From contig CAJTXM010000007.1 in assembly GCA_910583545.1 (NCBI GenBank), positions 33,821 through 97,820 of the forward strand: 64,000 bases of DNA, given 5' to 3'. A program made the position numbers and the translations under genes. This DNA is from an uncultured Christensenella sp. GTDB taxonomy: Bacteria > Bacillota > Clostridia > Christensenellales > Borkfalkiaceae. Under the pieces are notes generated by a model. The model was not told the origin of the DNA and ran no database searches. It saw only the letters and a program-made list of their open reading frames with translations. This document shows, one piece after another, positions 52,188 through 60,692 of this stretch (the stretch's first letter is position 1; each line of letters starts with the position of its first letter).

Positions 52188-54059
52188 TCACATAAGCGCT
52201 TTGCCCTGTTTGGTTCCGATTACCGTAAGCACCTGAACTTCGTCGCCCGTTTTAGCGTCGACGTAGATATAATAATCGTTTTCGCCGTAGTTGCCGTAGA
52301 ACTCGTAAGCAAGCACTTCTTCGCCGTCGAGAGGGATAACCGTCAGGCGCGAGCCTTCTACCGTAAAGTCGGGGTTGAGCTTTTCCTTAGCCGAAGCCTT
52401 GGAAATCGAAGCTTCGCCTGCCGAACGTTCGGTGTGATTGAGACAGTAAGCAAGTCCTTCCATACCGGTCACTATTCCTCTCTCCTCGCAGACCTTTACT
52501 TTAATCATATCGGGGTAATAGATAACTCCGTCGTTTTCGTAAACGAAATTGAGGTTGCAGGTCGTGCCGTTTTCGCTCGTCCATACGGGTTTCATATCGT
52601 CAAAGCCCAAACTATCGAGGAAGTCCTCTGCGATGTCTATACATCTTTCAACAGAGAAGTTGTTCTGCGAGCAGTCCTTGTAGCTGTCGAACATAACAAC
52701 CTTTCCGCCCTTTTTGGTGAGCTGAGCGAACATTTCGCCGTCGTTGGTTTTAAGCGAAACGTTGTAGCAAACAAGCTGATTAGCTACCGTTTCACCCGTA
52801 CAGCGCACTTCCGAAACGTTATAATCTTTGAAGTACTGTTTCGCAAGCTCTTCGGCTTTGGTTGCGTTGATTTCTTCAAGAGCCTCGATATTTTTAGCCG
52901 TAACTTTTTTGATGTTTTCGGCGAAGGGGCCGTCGTTGATTTCCTTGGGTGTTTCAACCGTCGTGTTTTCAAGGTTTCCGAACGAAACGCTTATAAGGTT
53001 TCCGTCCTTGCCCTTCCACGCCTTCATCATATCTTTGGGTGAAGCATTTGCCGTCAGGTCGTTGATTATAGACTTCATCTGACTGTTTGTTTCGTACATA
53101 TAGCCGAGTGTAGCTTTCTGGCTTGCGGAAAGTTTACCTCCGCGTGCAAGCGTGTTCAGCATAGACTGCGCGCTGTCACCCATCTTGTTTACGAACGAAG
53201 TCATATTCTGCGTAAGCTGTGTTTCGACGGGCAGTCTTTCTAAAATTATTTCCGCCATTTCGCTGTCGATAGCAATCTCGTTCAGAATACGGATCTGTTC
53301 TGCGGAAGAGTTGGAAACTCTTGCTTTCGAAAGCTCGGTGTCGAGGTTGTCGACTATCGAGTTGAGTTCGTAAACCGACTGGGTATGAACGCCTGCCATT
53401 TCGGCTTCCATTCCGTTCATATTCATCCAGCCGAACGTCATCATCGTGCCAAGCGCAAGGGTGGTTACGCCCAAAGCGATAACCGCCGCAAGCCATCCGC
53501 CGAAGCCGGGAGCGTGCTGTCTTTCCTTACGGTTGGCACGTTTTTCCGCGCGTACCTTTAAGCGGTGTTCTCTCTTTGCCTGTCTTTCGGCAGCCGCCGC
53601 TTTACGCTTTGCGTTGCGAGCGTCTATTTTTGCTTTCCTTTCGGAAGCAATGCGCTTTGCGCGCGCCTGCTTGGTTTCGTGCTTTAACATATCGCGTCTT
53701 TCACGGCGCTTTTCCTTTCTTTCGGCTCTTTTTTCTTTGAAAGCCGCTAATTTTTCAAGGCGTTTCTGCTTAGCCGCAAGCCTCTTTTCAAGACGCTTCT
53801 GTTTCTTTTCCGCCTTGATTTTAGCCATTTCAAGCTTTTTGGCTTTCCTTGCCTTTTGCTTTGCAAGCTTCTTTTCGCTCATCGGCTTCTTTGCTTTTTT
53901 TACTTTTTTAACTTTTTCCGTCTTTTCAACGGGTTTTTTTGCGGTGGTATTCTTGGTTTTGCCGTCAGATTTTACGGCAGACTTTTTCGTCGTCTTTGTC
54001 GTAGTCTTTTTGCGCGTAAGCTCTTCGGCTTTTTCCGCGCCGCTTGAAACTTTCTTCAT
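52188..54059 (-). CDS. ypeB: Germination protein YpeB with large basic N-terminal extension
   Basis: YpeB keeps the cortex-lytic enzyme SleB stable in spores and carries PepSY-like domains. This copy has 623 residues against about 450 typically. Residues 1-180 are almost all Lys, Arg, Ala and Glu, and predicted helical. A membrane helix follows (about 189-211), then the YpeB domain with its N-terminal coiled part and C-terminal repeats (DDMKPVWTSENG, YIYVDAKTGDE). It follows sleB by 14 bp. The added basic domain would face the spore interior if orientation is standard. Confidence 0.92.
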   Translation of the reverse strand: MKKVSSGAEKAEELTRKKTTTKTTKKSAVKSDGKTKNTTAKKPVEKTEKVKKVKKAKKPMSEKKLAKQKARKAKKLEMAKIKAEKKQKRLEKRLAAKQKRLEKLAAFKEKRAERKEKRRERRDMLKHETKQARAKRIASERKAKIDARNAKRKAAAAERQAKREHRLKVRAEKRANRKERQHAPGFGGWLAAVIALGVTTLALGTMMTFGWMNMNGMEAEMAGVHTQSVYELNSIVDNLDTELSKARVSNSSAEQIRILNEIAIDSEMAEIILERLPVETQLTQNMTSFVNKMGDSAQSMLNTLARGGKLSASQKATLGYMYETNSQMKSIINDLTANASPKDMMKAWKGKDGNLISVSFGNLENTTVETPKEINDGPFAENIKKVTAKNIEALEEINATKAEELAKQYFKDYNVSEVRCTGETVANQLVCYNVSLKTNDGEMFAQLTKKGGKVVMFDSYKDCSQNNFSVERCIDIAEDFLDSLGFDDMKPVWTSENGTTCNLNFVYENDGVIYYPDMIKVKVCEERGIVTGMEGLAYCLNHTERSAGEASISKASAKEKLNPDFTVEGSRLTVIPLDGEEVLAYEFYGNYGENDYYIYVDAKTGDEVQVLTVIGTKQGKALM

Positions 54060-54073
54060 AGTTTATTATCCTC

Positions 54074-54802
54074 CTAAATTGCGAAAACGTGTTTACCTAT
54101 CGTGGTGACAGTCTGTCTGCTAAAAATCCACGAGCTTGTAGCTACCGCAGGGTTGTAGTAGTAAAGACAGCCGTAAGTGGGGTCCCATCCGTTCATAGCG
54201 TCGGATGCGGCGTTCATAGCCGTCTTGTCGGGTTCTAAGTTAATCTGTCCGTCGGAAACCGCAGTGAATGCGTTACGCTGATATATAACGCCCGAAATCG
54301 TGTTGGGGAACTGCGAGGAAGCAACGCGGTTTAAGATTACCGCGCCTACGGCAACCTGACCCGTATAGCTTTCGCCTCTCGACTCGGCGTAAATGCACTT
54401 TGCCAGAAGATACAAATCTGAACTTGTATAATTCGAGTTGCCGGAAGATTTGTTGTCGTTTTCAAGAACCTTGACCGAATCGTTCATACCCAGCGCCTTA
54501 TAGGTTTCTATACCTGCGACGCCGTCTGCGGTAAGACCGTTCTTTTTCTGGAAAGCTTTGACCGCCGCAACGGTACCCTTGCCGTAAATACCGTCTACCG
54601 CGCCGTTATAATAGCCCCATTCCTTTAAACGTCTTTGCAGTTCTTTTACTTCTCCGCCGCTTGCACCCTGCCTTAAAACGGCAGTCTGGACGAAGGGCGT
54701 TGAAATTTCGTCATTAGTGTATGCGATGTTGAATACGGCGGTCGCTGTACCGACGGCGGCAACCGCCAAAGCGACAGCACCCATCTTAAGTGCTTTTTTC
54801 AT
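54074..54802 (-). CDS. sleB: Spore cortex-lytic enzyme SleB
   Basis: This 242-residue lytic transglycosylase degrades spore cortex at germination. It has a signal peptide, a peptidoglycan-binding domain (about 45-105; LQRRLKEWGYYNGAVDGIYG) and a C-terminal hydrolase domain with AKCIYAESRGESYTGQVAVG, where the glutamate is catalytic. AAGGAGG precedes the ATG. A sporulation-type promoter is plausible at 54883-54912. It is operonic with ypeB, the classical pair. Confidence 0.95.
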   Translation of the reverse strand: MKKALKMGAVALAVAAVGTATAVFNIAYTNDEISTPFVQTAVLRQGASGGEVKELQRRLKEWGYYNGAVDGIYGKGTVAAVKAFQKKNGLTADGVAGIETYKALGMNDSVKVLENDNKSSGNSNYTSSDLYLLAKCIYAESRGESYTGQVAVGAVILNRVASSQFPNTISGVIYQRNAFTAVSDGQINLEPDKTAMNAASDAMNGWDPTYGCLYYYNPAVATSSWIFSRQTVTTIGKHVFAI

Positions 54803-54882
54803 TTTACCTCCTTAAAGAAAACGATACTTCATTTTCATTGCTCCTTTGTGCAGGGAGCGTCTTATGTTTATATTGTTGAAAT

Positions 54883-54912
54883 TATTATGAATAATCTTTT
54901 AGAAATAATACA
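54883..54912 (-). promoter_or_regulatory. Possible sigma-G promoter of sleB-ypeB
   Basis: On the minus strand TGTATT (54907-54912), a 17-bp spacer and CATAATA (54883-54889) resemble forespore sigma-G promoters. The sleB-ypeB operon is sigma-G dependent in Bacillus. The match is by eye. Confidence 0.4.
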
Positions 54913-55029
54913 AATCATTACGAAAAATTAATTCTGTTCTGTGAATTAATTTTTCCGTAGCTCGAATGCTCTGCCTTTCTTTGCACAATCGTAAGTGCCG
55001 TTAATTATTTAAAAATTGTTACGACGCTA

Positions 55030-55058
55030 TTGAAAAAATTCACTCCGTGTGATATTAT
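55030..55058 (+). promoter_or_regulatory. Promoter of the LRR protein gene
   Basis: TTGAAA (55030-55035), a 17-bp spacer and TATTAT (55053-55058), 21 bp before the ATG. Confidence 0.55.
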
Positions 55059-55079
55059 TGACGTACGGGGCAAATCTCT

Positions 55080-57299
55080 ATGAAGAAAAATCTGTTTATC
55101 GTTCTGTCGGCTATGCTGACGTGCATAATGCTTACGGTCGGTATTATTCTGTCGGTCTGCGGCGTTTTCAAAGCCGACATTGACGATACGGAAAACTCAA
55201 TACATACCCACGAATACAGCGAAAGCTGGCGCACCGACGGCGAATTTCACTGGCACGAGTGCACGGCTGCGGGCTGCGGCGAAAAAGTCAAGGATAAAGC
55301 CGGACACACGGATGCGGACGGTGACGAAAAGTGCGACGGCTGCGGCTACGATATGCACCGCCATTTACTTGTTGCCGTCGAAGCAAATCAGGCGACTTGC
55401 ACGGCGGAGGGAAACGCCGCTTACTACGTTTGCGGAGCCTGCAACAAACTGTTTTCGGACGCGGAGGGAAACGAAGAAATTACGGATACCGAAAGCGTAG
55501 TTATACCCCGAAAACCGCATAATTACGTGAACGGAAGCTGTACCGGCTGCAACGCAAAGCACGACTGCAAATATATCGAAACGGTAACAGAGCCGACGTG
55601 TACTGCTCAGGGCTTTACGACCTACGTCTGCTCCTGCGGCAATAGCTATATCGACGGTTATACAGAACCCGTCGGCCACGATTTTTATAACGGAAAGTGC
55701 CGGATATGCGGCGCTGAACACGACTGTAAGTACGTTTTGACGGTTACAGACCCGACCTGCGAAAACCGCGGATATACCGCTCATAACTGCGCCTGCGGCA
55801 AAATTTTCGTCGACGCTTTTACCGACGCGCTCGGACACGATTACATTGACGGCGAATGTTCGCGTTGCGGAAAATTTAACTATACGGTCGGCTTGGCTTA
55901 TACCCTTTCCACGGACGGTTCGTATTATATCTGCACGGGTAAGGGCAAAGCGACGGAAAAGGATATTATTTTTCCTTCGAAGTATAACGGCAAGCCCGTT
56001 ACGGCAATTAAAGACAATGCGTTTGAAGAAAGTAAGCTTACAAGCGTAACAATCCCCGAAAGCATAAACGATATAGGCATCTGCGCGTTCCATCTCTGCA
56101 AAGAGCTAAAAAGCGTGACTTTCCTCGACGGCGTAAGTCAAATAAGTCGGTATTCTTTCTATTGGTGTACGGGACTGACAACCCTAACAATTCCCGACAG
56201 CGTAGTTTCTGTCGGAGAAGGCGCATTCGAAAATTGCGCAAACTTGAAGAGCATAAATGTCGGCAAAGGATTAACGTCAATCGGGAAAGAAGTTTTCATT
56301 GATTGTGAAAGTCTTGAAAGCATAACCGTTTCAAAAGAAAATACAAAATATTACAGTATGAATAACTGTTTAATAGAAATTGAAAATAATAAGCTGATAC
56401 TCGGATGTAAAAACAGTATTATTCCTGACGGAGTTGCTTCTATCGGCGAAGATGCGTTCAAAGGTTGCATAGGTCTGACAAAGGTGAATATTCCGGATAC
56501 GGTGACGGCAATCGGGAATTACGCTTTTTACGGATGCCGGAGCCTGACAATCTTAACTATTCCCGAAAAAGTAAAGGACATCGGTAGGGGTGTAATCGGG
56601 AAATGCGACCGTTTAGCGATTTTGCTTGTAGCCGAGAAAAATACCGTTTATCACGGCGAAGCAAATTGTGTAATCGAAACGGAGAGCAAAACGCTGATAC
56701 TCGGATGTAAAAACAGTGCAATACCCGACGACGGTAGCGTAACGTCAATCGGCGACTATGCTTTTATAAGCTGTAACGTTTTGGAAAATATAATAATTCC
56801 GGAGGGAATAATTTCTATCGGTAACAATTCCTTTCAGTGGTGTTCCCGTTTAAAAAATCTGATCTTGCCCGAAAGTTTGAATTATTTGGGCGACTATGCG
56901 TTTTACGGTTGCCGGTATCTGACAGCCGTAGACATTCCGGACGGAGTAACCTTTATAAGTGAATTTGCGTTTGACAGCTGCAGTAGGATAGAAAGCGTAA
57001 CTTTGCCTGCAAGCGTAACGTCAATCTGCAGGTATGCGTTTAGTGGGTGTAAAAGCCTGAAAAACATTTACTTTGACGGCACGGTAGCGGAGTGGGAATC
57101 GATAAAAAAAGGAGAGGAATGGGATAGTTCTACGGGGAATTACGTCGTTCACTGTAAGGACGGCAGTTACAGCGACAAGGAAACGGCAGGGCTCGGAGTA
57201 AGTTCTCCGAGCCGCAAATTTTTATTTTCTGAATTTGTTTATAATATCCATTATTGCCGAGCGGTACTGCACGGACGCGGAGCCGGAGGTGAAGCATAA
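55080..57299 (+). CDS. Leucine-rich-repeat (BspA-like) surface protein
   Basis: This 739-residue exported protein has an N-terminal hydrophobic signal or anchor (about 5-28). A Cys-rich part (about 40-270) repeats a module with HDC...PTC...GH and CxxC pairs, likely zinc-binding or disulfide-linked. It is followed by about a dozen BspA-type LRR units (for example LTSVTIPESINDIG, LTKVNIPDTVTAIG). Such proteins often mediate adhesion. The last 37 or so codons (from about 57190) run through a terminator-like hairpin and overlap convergent spoIIR by 78 bp. A frameshift or lost stop is possible. Confidence 0.82.
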   Translation: MKKNLFIVLSAMLTCIMLTVGIILSVCGVFKADIDDTENSIHTHEYSESWRTDGEFHWHECTAAGCGEKVKDKAGHTDADGDEKCDGCGYDMHRHLLVAVEANQATCTAEGNAAYYVCGACNKLFSDAEGNEEITDTESVVIPRKPHNYVNGSCTGCNAKHDCKYIETVTEPTCTAQGFTTYVCSCGNSYIDGYTEPVGHDFYNGKCRICGAEHDCKYVLTVTDPTCENRGYTAHNCACGKIFVDAFTDALGHDYIDGECSRCGKFNYTVGLAYTLSTDGSYYICTGKGKATEKDIIFPSKYNGKPVTAIKDNAFEESKLTSVTIPESINDIGICAFHLCKELKSVTFLDGVSQISRYSFYWCTGLTTLTIPDSVVSVGEGAFENCANLKSINVGKGLTSIGKEVFIDCESLESITVSKENTKYYSMNNCLIEIENNKLILGCKNSIIPDGVASIGEDAFKGCIGLTKVNIPDTVTAIGNYAFYGCRSLTILTIPEKVKDIGRGVIGKCDRLAILLVAEKNTVYHGEANCVIETESKTLILGCKNSAIPDDGSVTSIGDYAFISCNVLENIIIPEGIISIGNNSFQWCSRLKNLILPESLNYLGDYAFYGCRYLTAVDIPDGVTFISEFAFDSCSRIESVTLPASVTSICRYAFSGCKSLKNIYFDGTVAEWESIKKGEEWDSSTGNYVVHCKDGSYSDKETAGLGVSSPSRKFLFSEFVYNIHYCRAVLHGRGAGGEA
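57190..57224. terminator. Hairpin inside the LRR protein 3' end
   Basis: GGCTCGGAG/CTCCGAGCC (57190-57198 with 57205-57213) with loop TAAGTT, then GCAAATTTTTATTTT. It resembles a weak terminator, but the LRR frame continues 86 bp further. Confidence 0.5.
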
Positions 57300-57749
57300 A
57301 GGGGGATAGATGACGCACCACCAGTTGTCGCCTTTGCCCGAGCCGAGTTCTATTATAAGCGCGTCGTAAAGCCCGTTTTCAAGCGTCAGATCGCCGTAGA
57401 CGCGGGTCGGAAATTCTTCGGCGCGTACGCTTGCTCTCGACTGGTATGTAAAGCCGTTTTCTCTTAATACTCTGTCGCAGACCTTTTCAATTTCGGGCAG
57501 AATACCGGAAATAATTTCCATAGCTTTTTCTTTGTCTGTGCATTGCGCCGCATAGGGAGTTATGAATCTGACGACTTCGTCCTTGACTTTGTATTTTATG
57601 TTCTGATCTGTCTGCGAATTGGAATTTGCACGGACGTGAATTCTCAGATAGTCGGTTTCCGCCTGTGCGGAAGAAGGAAAATTTTTAACTAAAAATACCG
57701 TTCCGACAACGGCGATCAATATTACAAGTACTGCCATTATTTTTTTCAT
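57222..57749 (-). CDS. spoIIR: Stage II sporulation protein R
   Basis: This secreted forespore signal triggers pro-sigma-E processing in the mother cell. It is 175 residues long from ATG 57747-57749 (MKKIMAVLVILIAVVG; GAGGTAA upstream); the longer frame from 57800 lacks a site. A signal anchor is followed by YLRIHVRANSNSQTDQN (about 36-52) and NWWCVIYPPLCF (about 144-155), both diagnostic. A sigma-F-like pair (GTATA, 14 bp, GGTCAACAA at 57771-57798) lies upstream. The end overlaps the convergent LRR frame. Confidence 0.94.
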   Translation of the reverse strand: MKKIMAVLVILIAVVGTVFLVKNFPSSAQAETDYLRIHVRANSNSQTDQNIKYKVKDEVVRFITPYAAQCTDKEKAMEIISGILPEIEKVCDRVLRENGFTYQSRASVRAEEFPTRVYGDLTLENGLYDALIIELGSGKGDNWWCVIYPPLCFTSGSASVQYRSAIMDIINKFRK

Positions 57750-57866
57750 TTTAATTACCTCACGGTTTATTTGTTGACCGCAATGAAAAAAAATATACAC
57801 TATAAATTAATTTTTTCACAGGAAAAATCATAAAATATAAAAATTGAAAAATGTAATAAAAAACGC

Positions 57867-57895
57867 TTGCAATTTGTCCGCATATTTGATATATT
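57867..57895 (+). promoter_or_regulatory. Promoter of the tRNA cluster
   Basis: TTGCAA (57867-57872), a 17-bp spacer and TATATT (57890-57895), 12 bp before tRNA-Val. Confidence 0.75.
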
Positions 57896-57907
57896 AGAAA
57901 AGCGTTC

Positions 57908-57983
57908 GGGAGCTTAGCTCAGTTGGGAGAGCAACTGCCCTACAAGCAGTGGGTCACAGGTTCGAGCCCTGTAGCTCCCACCA
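57908..57983 (+). tRNA. tRNA-Val (anticodon TAC)
   Basis: Acceptor GGGAGCT/AGCTCCC, anticodon arm CTGC-CCTACAA-GCAG, T-loop GGTTCGAGCC, CCA encoded. Confidence 0.95.
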
Positions 57984-58006
57984 GAACAGTGCGGAAGAAT
58001 AGTTAT

Positions 58007-58081
58007 GCGGGAGTGGCTCAGTGGTAGAGCGTCACCTTGCCAAGGTGAATGTCGCGGGTTCGAATCTCGTCTCCCGCTCCA
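58007..58081 (+). tRNA. tRNA-Gly (anticodon GCC)
   Basis: Acceptor GCGGGAG/CTCCCGC, anticodon arm TCACC-TTGCCAA-GGTGA, T-loop GGTTCGAATC, encoded TCCA end. Confidence 0.95.
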
Positions 58082-58107
58082 AAAATTCTCCGCACTGTTT
58101 TTTTTAC

Positions 58108-58182
58108 GGCGCCATAGCCAAGTGGTAAGGCAAGGGTCTGCAAAACCCTCATCCCCCAGTTCAAATCTGGGTGGCGCCTCCA
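58108..58182 (+). tRNA. tRNA-Cys (anticodon GCA)
   Basis: Acceptor GGCGCCA/TGGCGCC, anticodon arm AGGGT-CTGCAAA-ACCCT, T-arm CCCAG-TTCAAAT-CTGGG, encoded TCCA end. Confidence 0.95.
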
Positions 58183-58183
58183 A

Positions 58184-58221
58184 AAAATCGCCTTGGCGTA
58201 CAGCCAAAGGCGATTTTTTTA
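58184..58221 (+). terminator. Terminator of the Val-Gly-Cys tRNA cluster
   Basis: AAATCGCCTTGGC/GCCAAAGGCGATTT stem followed by a T-run, directly after tRNA-Cys. Confidence 0.9.
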
Positions 58222-58237
58222 TACAAAAGTTAATAAC

Positions 58238-58279
58238 GCCGCTGTGGTGGAATAGGCAGACGCAAGGGACTTAAAATCC
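58238..58279 (+). pseudogene. tRNA-Leu 5' half, copy 1 (different acceptor)
   Basis: The D-arm and anticodon region match the intact tRNA-Leu, but the acceptor reads GCCGCTG where the intact gene has GCTTGTG. It looks like the 5' half of a distinct tRNA-Leu whose 3' half is not in the window. Confidence 0.75.
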
Positions 58280-58339
58280 TTTGAAAGAAAAACAACTGAA
58301 TAAATATGCAAAATAAGCCAAAAAAAGGCTAAAAACTAT

Positions 58340-58381
58340 GCTTGTGTGGTGGAATAGGCAGACGCAAGGGACTTAAAATCC
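58340..58381 (+). pseudogene. tRNA-Leu 5' half, copy 2
   Basis: It is identical to the intact tRNA-Leu from GCTTGTG to AAAATCC, 102 bp upstream of it, then diverges into the spacer. Confidence 0.85.
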
Positions 58382-58441
58382 TTTGAAAGAAAAACAACTG
58401 AATAAATATGCAAAATAAGCCAAAAAAAGGCTAAAAACTAT

Positions 58442-58528
58442 GCTTGTGTGGTGGAATAGGCAGACGCAAGGGACTTAAAATCCCTCGGTAGAGATACCGT
58501 GCCGGTTCAAGTCCGGCCACAAGCACCA
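58442..58528 (+). tRNA. tRNA-Leu (anticodon TAA)
   Basis: This 87-nt gene has acceptor GCTTGTG/CACAAGC, anticodon arm AGGGA-CTTAAAA-TCCCT, a long variable arm (CGGTAGAGATACCG), T-loop GGTTCAAGTCC and encoded ACCA. It decodes UUA. It borders the recombinase-carrying element. Confidence 0.95.
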
Positions 58529-58560
58529 AAATCTGGGTAAAAATTGCCCAGATTTTTTGT
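58529..58560 (+). terminator. Terminator after tRNA-Leu
   Basis: AAAATCTGGG/CCCAGATTTT stem followed by TTGTTTTT. Confidence 0.88.
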
Positions 58561-58687
58561 TTTTGTTGAGTTTTGTTGAAAAATTTTTAGCGCAAAATTG
58601 AAAATATACAAAAAAACGTATTATTTATGAATATTTGCATATAAAGATTAAAGCTTTAAGAGTTTCTGTTTTAGGGTAAAGCATTAA

Positions 58688-58728
58688 AAAGGGACGGCTC
58701 GTTTTAAGAGTCGCCCCTTTTTTTGTCA
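58688..58728. terminator. Terminator of the integrase gene
   Basis: AAAAAGGGACGGCTC/GAGTCGCCCCTTTTT stem, A- and T-rich on both ends, before the integrase stop. Confidence 0.85.
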
Positions 58729-58733
58729 TTCCG

Positions 58734-59957
58734 TTATAATTCGTAATTTATTTTTTCTATTTCCCCGAAATAGTATTCGTCCGAATAAGTAGTGTACCCT
58801 CTATCTACTGCGCTGGACTTGACTGCACCGTCATATTTATGACCGTCCCAAAGCATTACAAGCTCTAAATTGCAGCCGCATTCTTTCGCGCGGGTTATAA
58901 AGGTATAACGAAGCTCGTGTGTATGTCTGCCTGCGATTATTTTTTTTACGGTATTGTTTACTGTGTAACTGCTTACGGTTTTAGCCTTTTCAAAGTCTAT
59001 GTAAGACAGAATTTTTTGGAACATAGGCGAAAGCGGAATTTTTCTAAACTCTTTAGCGTAACCTTTTCTTGTTTTTTCCGTTTCGCATTCGATATAGTTA
59101 TCGTAAAGAACTGCCGAAGCAAGCTCACCTACGCGCATACCCGAATAAAGTAAAATCAGAATTGCGCTACAGGCGGGGTTATCCTTATGCAGGATGCAAT
59201 AATCTACGGTAGTCTTTTCTTCTTCCTTTGAAAGCGAACGCCCTTTCTTAACTTCGTAATGCGCAAGCTCTATTTTTGCCATAGGTGATTTAATACCAAA
59301 ATCTTCAACCGCTAATTCAAATACGGAGTTAAGCATAACTTTCGCTTTTTGGGCGGTACGGAATTTTTCATCGTTTACTAAATTTGTTAAAAACGCTTGA
59401 ATATCCGCGCGGGTGATTTTATTTAATCTCTGTTCTCCAAACGTCGGTAGAAGTTGTGAGTTTATTACGTTTACATAGCCGTGGTAAGTGCTTTCTTTGA
59501 TTTTTACGGCTCGGATATTAAGCCATTCATTTACAAAGTCCTTAAAAAACGGCGTGGAAGTATCTTCCTTTTGAACTTTTTCTTTTCTTACATATTCCGA
59601 AGCGGCTTTTAAAAACTTTTTGCGCAACGTATCCAAGTTTTTGGAAGAAACCTGAATATTGTAACCGTCTCTTCTTAAACTTGCGTGAAAAGAATTGTTG
59701 TAAACGGCGTACTTAATTTCGTATTCGCCGTATAAAAGTAAAATTCTAATAGGTTCTGGCATACTGTCTATTTCCTTTTTTGTAAATTTTAAAATATGTT
59801 CTTTTTGAGCTATGGCTCTCTCTTTTTTCTTGGCAGACATACTTAATCCCATCTTTAACACGATAGAATAACATTCATCGCTTTCATCGGACGGATGCTG
59901 CTGTAAAAATAATAGAACCTTGTTTAAATCTTTCTGTGGAACTCCTTGCACTGTCAA
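58734..59957 (-). CDS. Tyrosine site-specific recombinase (integrase)
   Basis: This 407-residue phage/ICE-type integrase has an N-terminal arm-binding region, a SAM-like core-binding domain (about 135-235, SFTYHGYVN-like start), and a catalytic domain with Arg in YSGMRVGEL, HTHELRYTFITR (H-x-x-R) and the nucleophile region near YTTYSDEYYFGEI. The weakly conserved WDGHKYDG holds the second His. It is adjacent to tRNA-Leu and its partial copies, the likely attachment site. It is transcribed toward the tRNA. Confidence 0.93.
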   Translation of the reverse strand: MTVQGVPQKDLNKVLLFLQQHPSDESDECYSIVLKMGLSMSAKKKERAIAQKEHILKFTKKEIDSMPEPIRILLLYGEYEIKYAVYNNSFHASLRRDGYNIQVSSKNLDTLRKKFLKAASEYVRKEKVQKEDTSTPFFKDFVNEWLNIRAVKIKESTYHGYVNVINSQLLPTFGEQRLNKITRADIQAFLTNLVNDEKFRTAQKAKVMLNSVFELAVEDFGIKSPMAKIELAHYEVKKGRSLSKEEEKTTVDYCILHKDNPACSAILILLYSGMRVGELASAVLYDNYIECETEKTRKGYAKEFRKIPLSPMFQKILSYIDFEKAKTVSSYTVNNTVKKIIAGRHTHELRYTFITRAKECGCNLELVMLWDGHKYDGAVKSSAVDRGYTTYSDEYYFGEIEKINYEL

Positions 59958-60221
59958 TTATGCTATGTTAAACGAGTTTTATTGATTGCGATTACAGTAT
60001 AAACTAAAAATCAGCCAAATAATAGGACATTTACTGTACCAAAACCTCACATTTGCGTGCAGAAACCCCACAAAAACCCACATTATCGGGCAATGTATAA
60101 ACCTGCTACGGTGGAATAAACGGGTAAAACATAAAACGCCACACTCCTTTTGAATTTGTCAAAAGACAAAACCTAAAAAACAGGGGCGGTTTTATTGTCA
60201 CAAGCTTCTTAGTAAATATTG

Positions 60222-60268
60222 CCTTGTCAACTCCGTGAATGCCTGCCACCGAAACGGAGTTGACAAGG
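60222..60268. promoter_or_regulatory. 15-bp perfect inverted repeat
   Basis: CCTTGTCAACTCCGT (60222-60236) and ACGGAGTTGACAAGG (60254-60268) around 17 bp. Each arm contains TTGACA reading outward. It could be an operator, a recombination-directionality site or an oriT hairpin. Confidence 0.65.
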
Positions 60269-60482
60269 TAAAATCGGCTCTGTTAAACTCTCGAAAACTT
60301 ACCAAAAAATTGCTCGATATTCTAAACTTGCAATTAAAAGAAAAAATCATAAAACTCTTTTCTTTATGACTATAAGTGTCAAGTTTACGGTATTATAATG
60401 CTTGCAAAAAGATACGATAGAAGCATTTTTTGAGATTACAAAAAATCACATTTTAACATTTTAAAAATATAGTTTGTTTTCC

Positions 60483-60511
60483 TTGACTTTATCCGTAGGA
60501 AAAACTATAAT
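60483..60511 (+). promoter_or_regulatory. Strong promoter in the mobile element
   Basis: TTGACT (60483-60488), a 17-bp spacer and TATAAT (60506-60511). A CAAACA-AA-TGTTTG palindrome (60520-60533) lies at the expected transcription start. Confidence 0.75.
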
Positions 60512-60692
60512 GTTTAACACAAACAAATGTTTGTAAAATAAACAAAAGGATAAACGGTATAGGATTTAATTTAGTTATAATTTGAGTGGGGTTCCCCGTT
60601 TCTGCTCACTGTTATAAAATACTGAAAAAGGGAAGTTTCCGTAAAATGAACGCAATTTGTTTTATGGGATAATTAAGGTAGAAGTTAGAGAG

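Larger units (their letters stand above)
58238..58441 (+). repeat. Two 102-bp tandem units ending in tRNA-Leu 5' halves
   Basis: Unit 1 (58238-58339) and unit 2 (58340-58441) each start with a tRNA-Leu 5' half that includes the TAA anticodon. They then switch to the same 60-bp A-rich spacer with a small AGCC/GGCT hairpin. The intact tRNA-Leu follows at once. The units are identical except for the first few acceptor bases. Confidence 0.88.
59958..60692. other. Long non-coding region of the mobile element
   Basis: This 735-bp A/T-rich stretch between the integrase and a small zinc-ribbon gene holds a 15-bp inverted repeat (60222-60268), a strong promoter (60483-60511) with an adjacent short palindrome, and no credible gene. 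It may carry control sites or an origin of transfer. Confidence 0.6.

Noticed and set aside
57914..58207. Minus-strand frame of 97 codons across the tRNA cluster
   Set aside because: It lies entirely on tRNA genes read backwards; the protein-like phrases are a known tRNA translation artefact.
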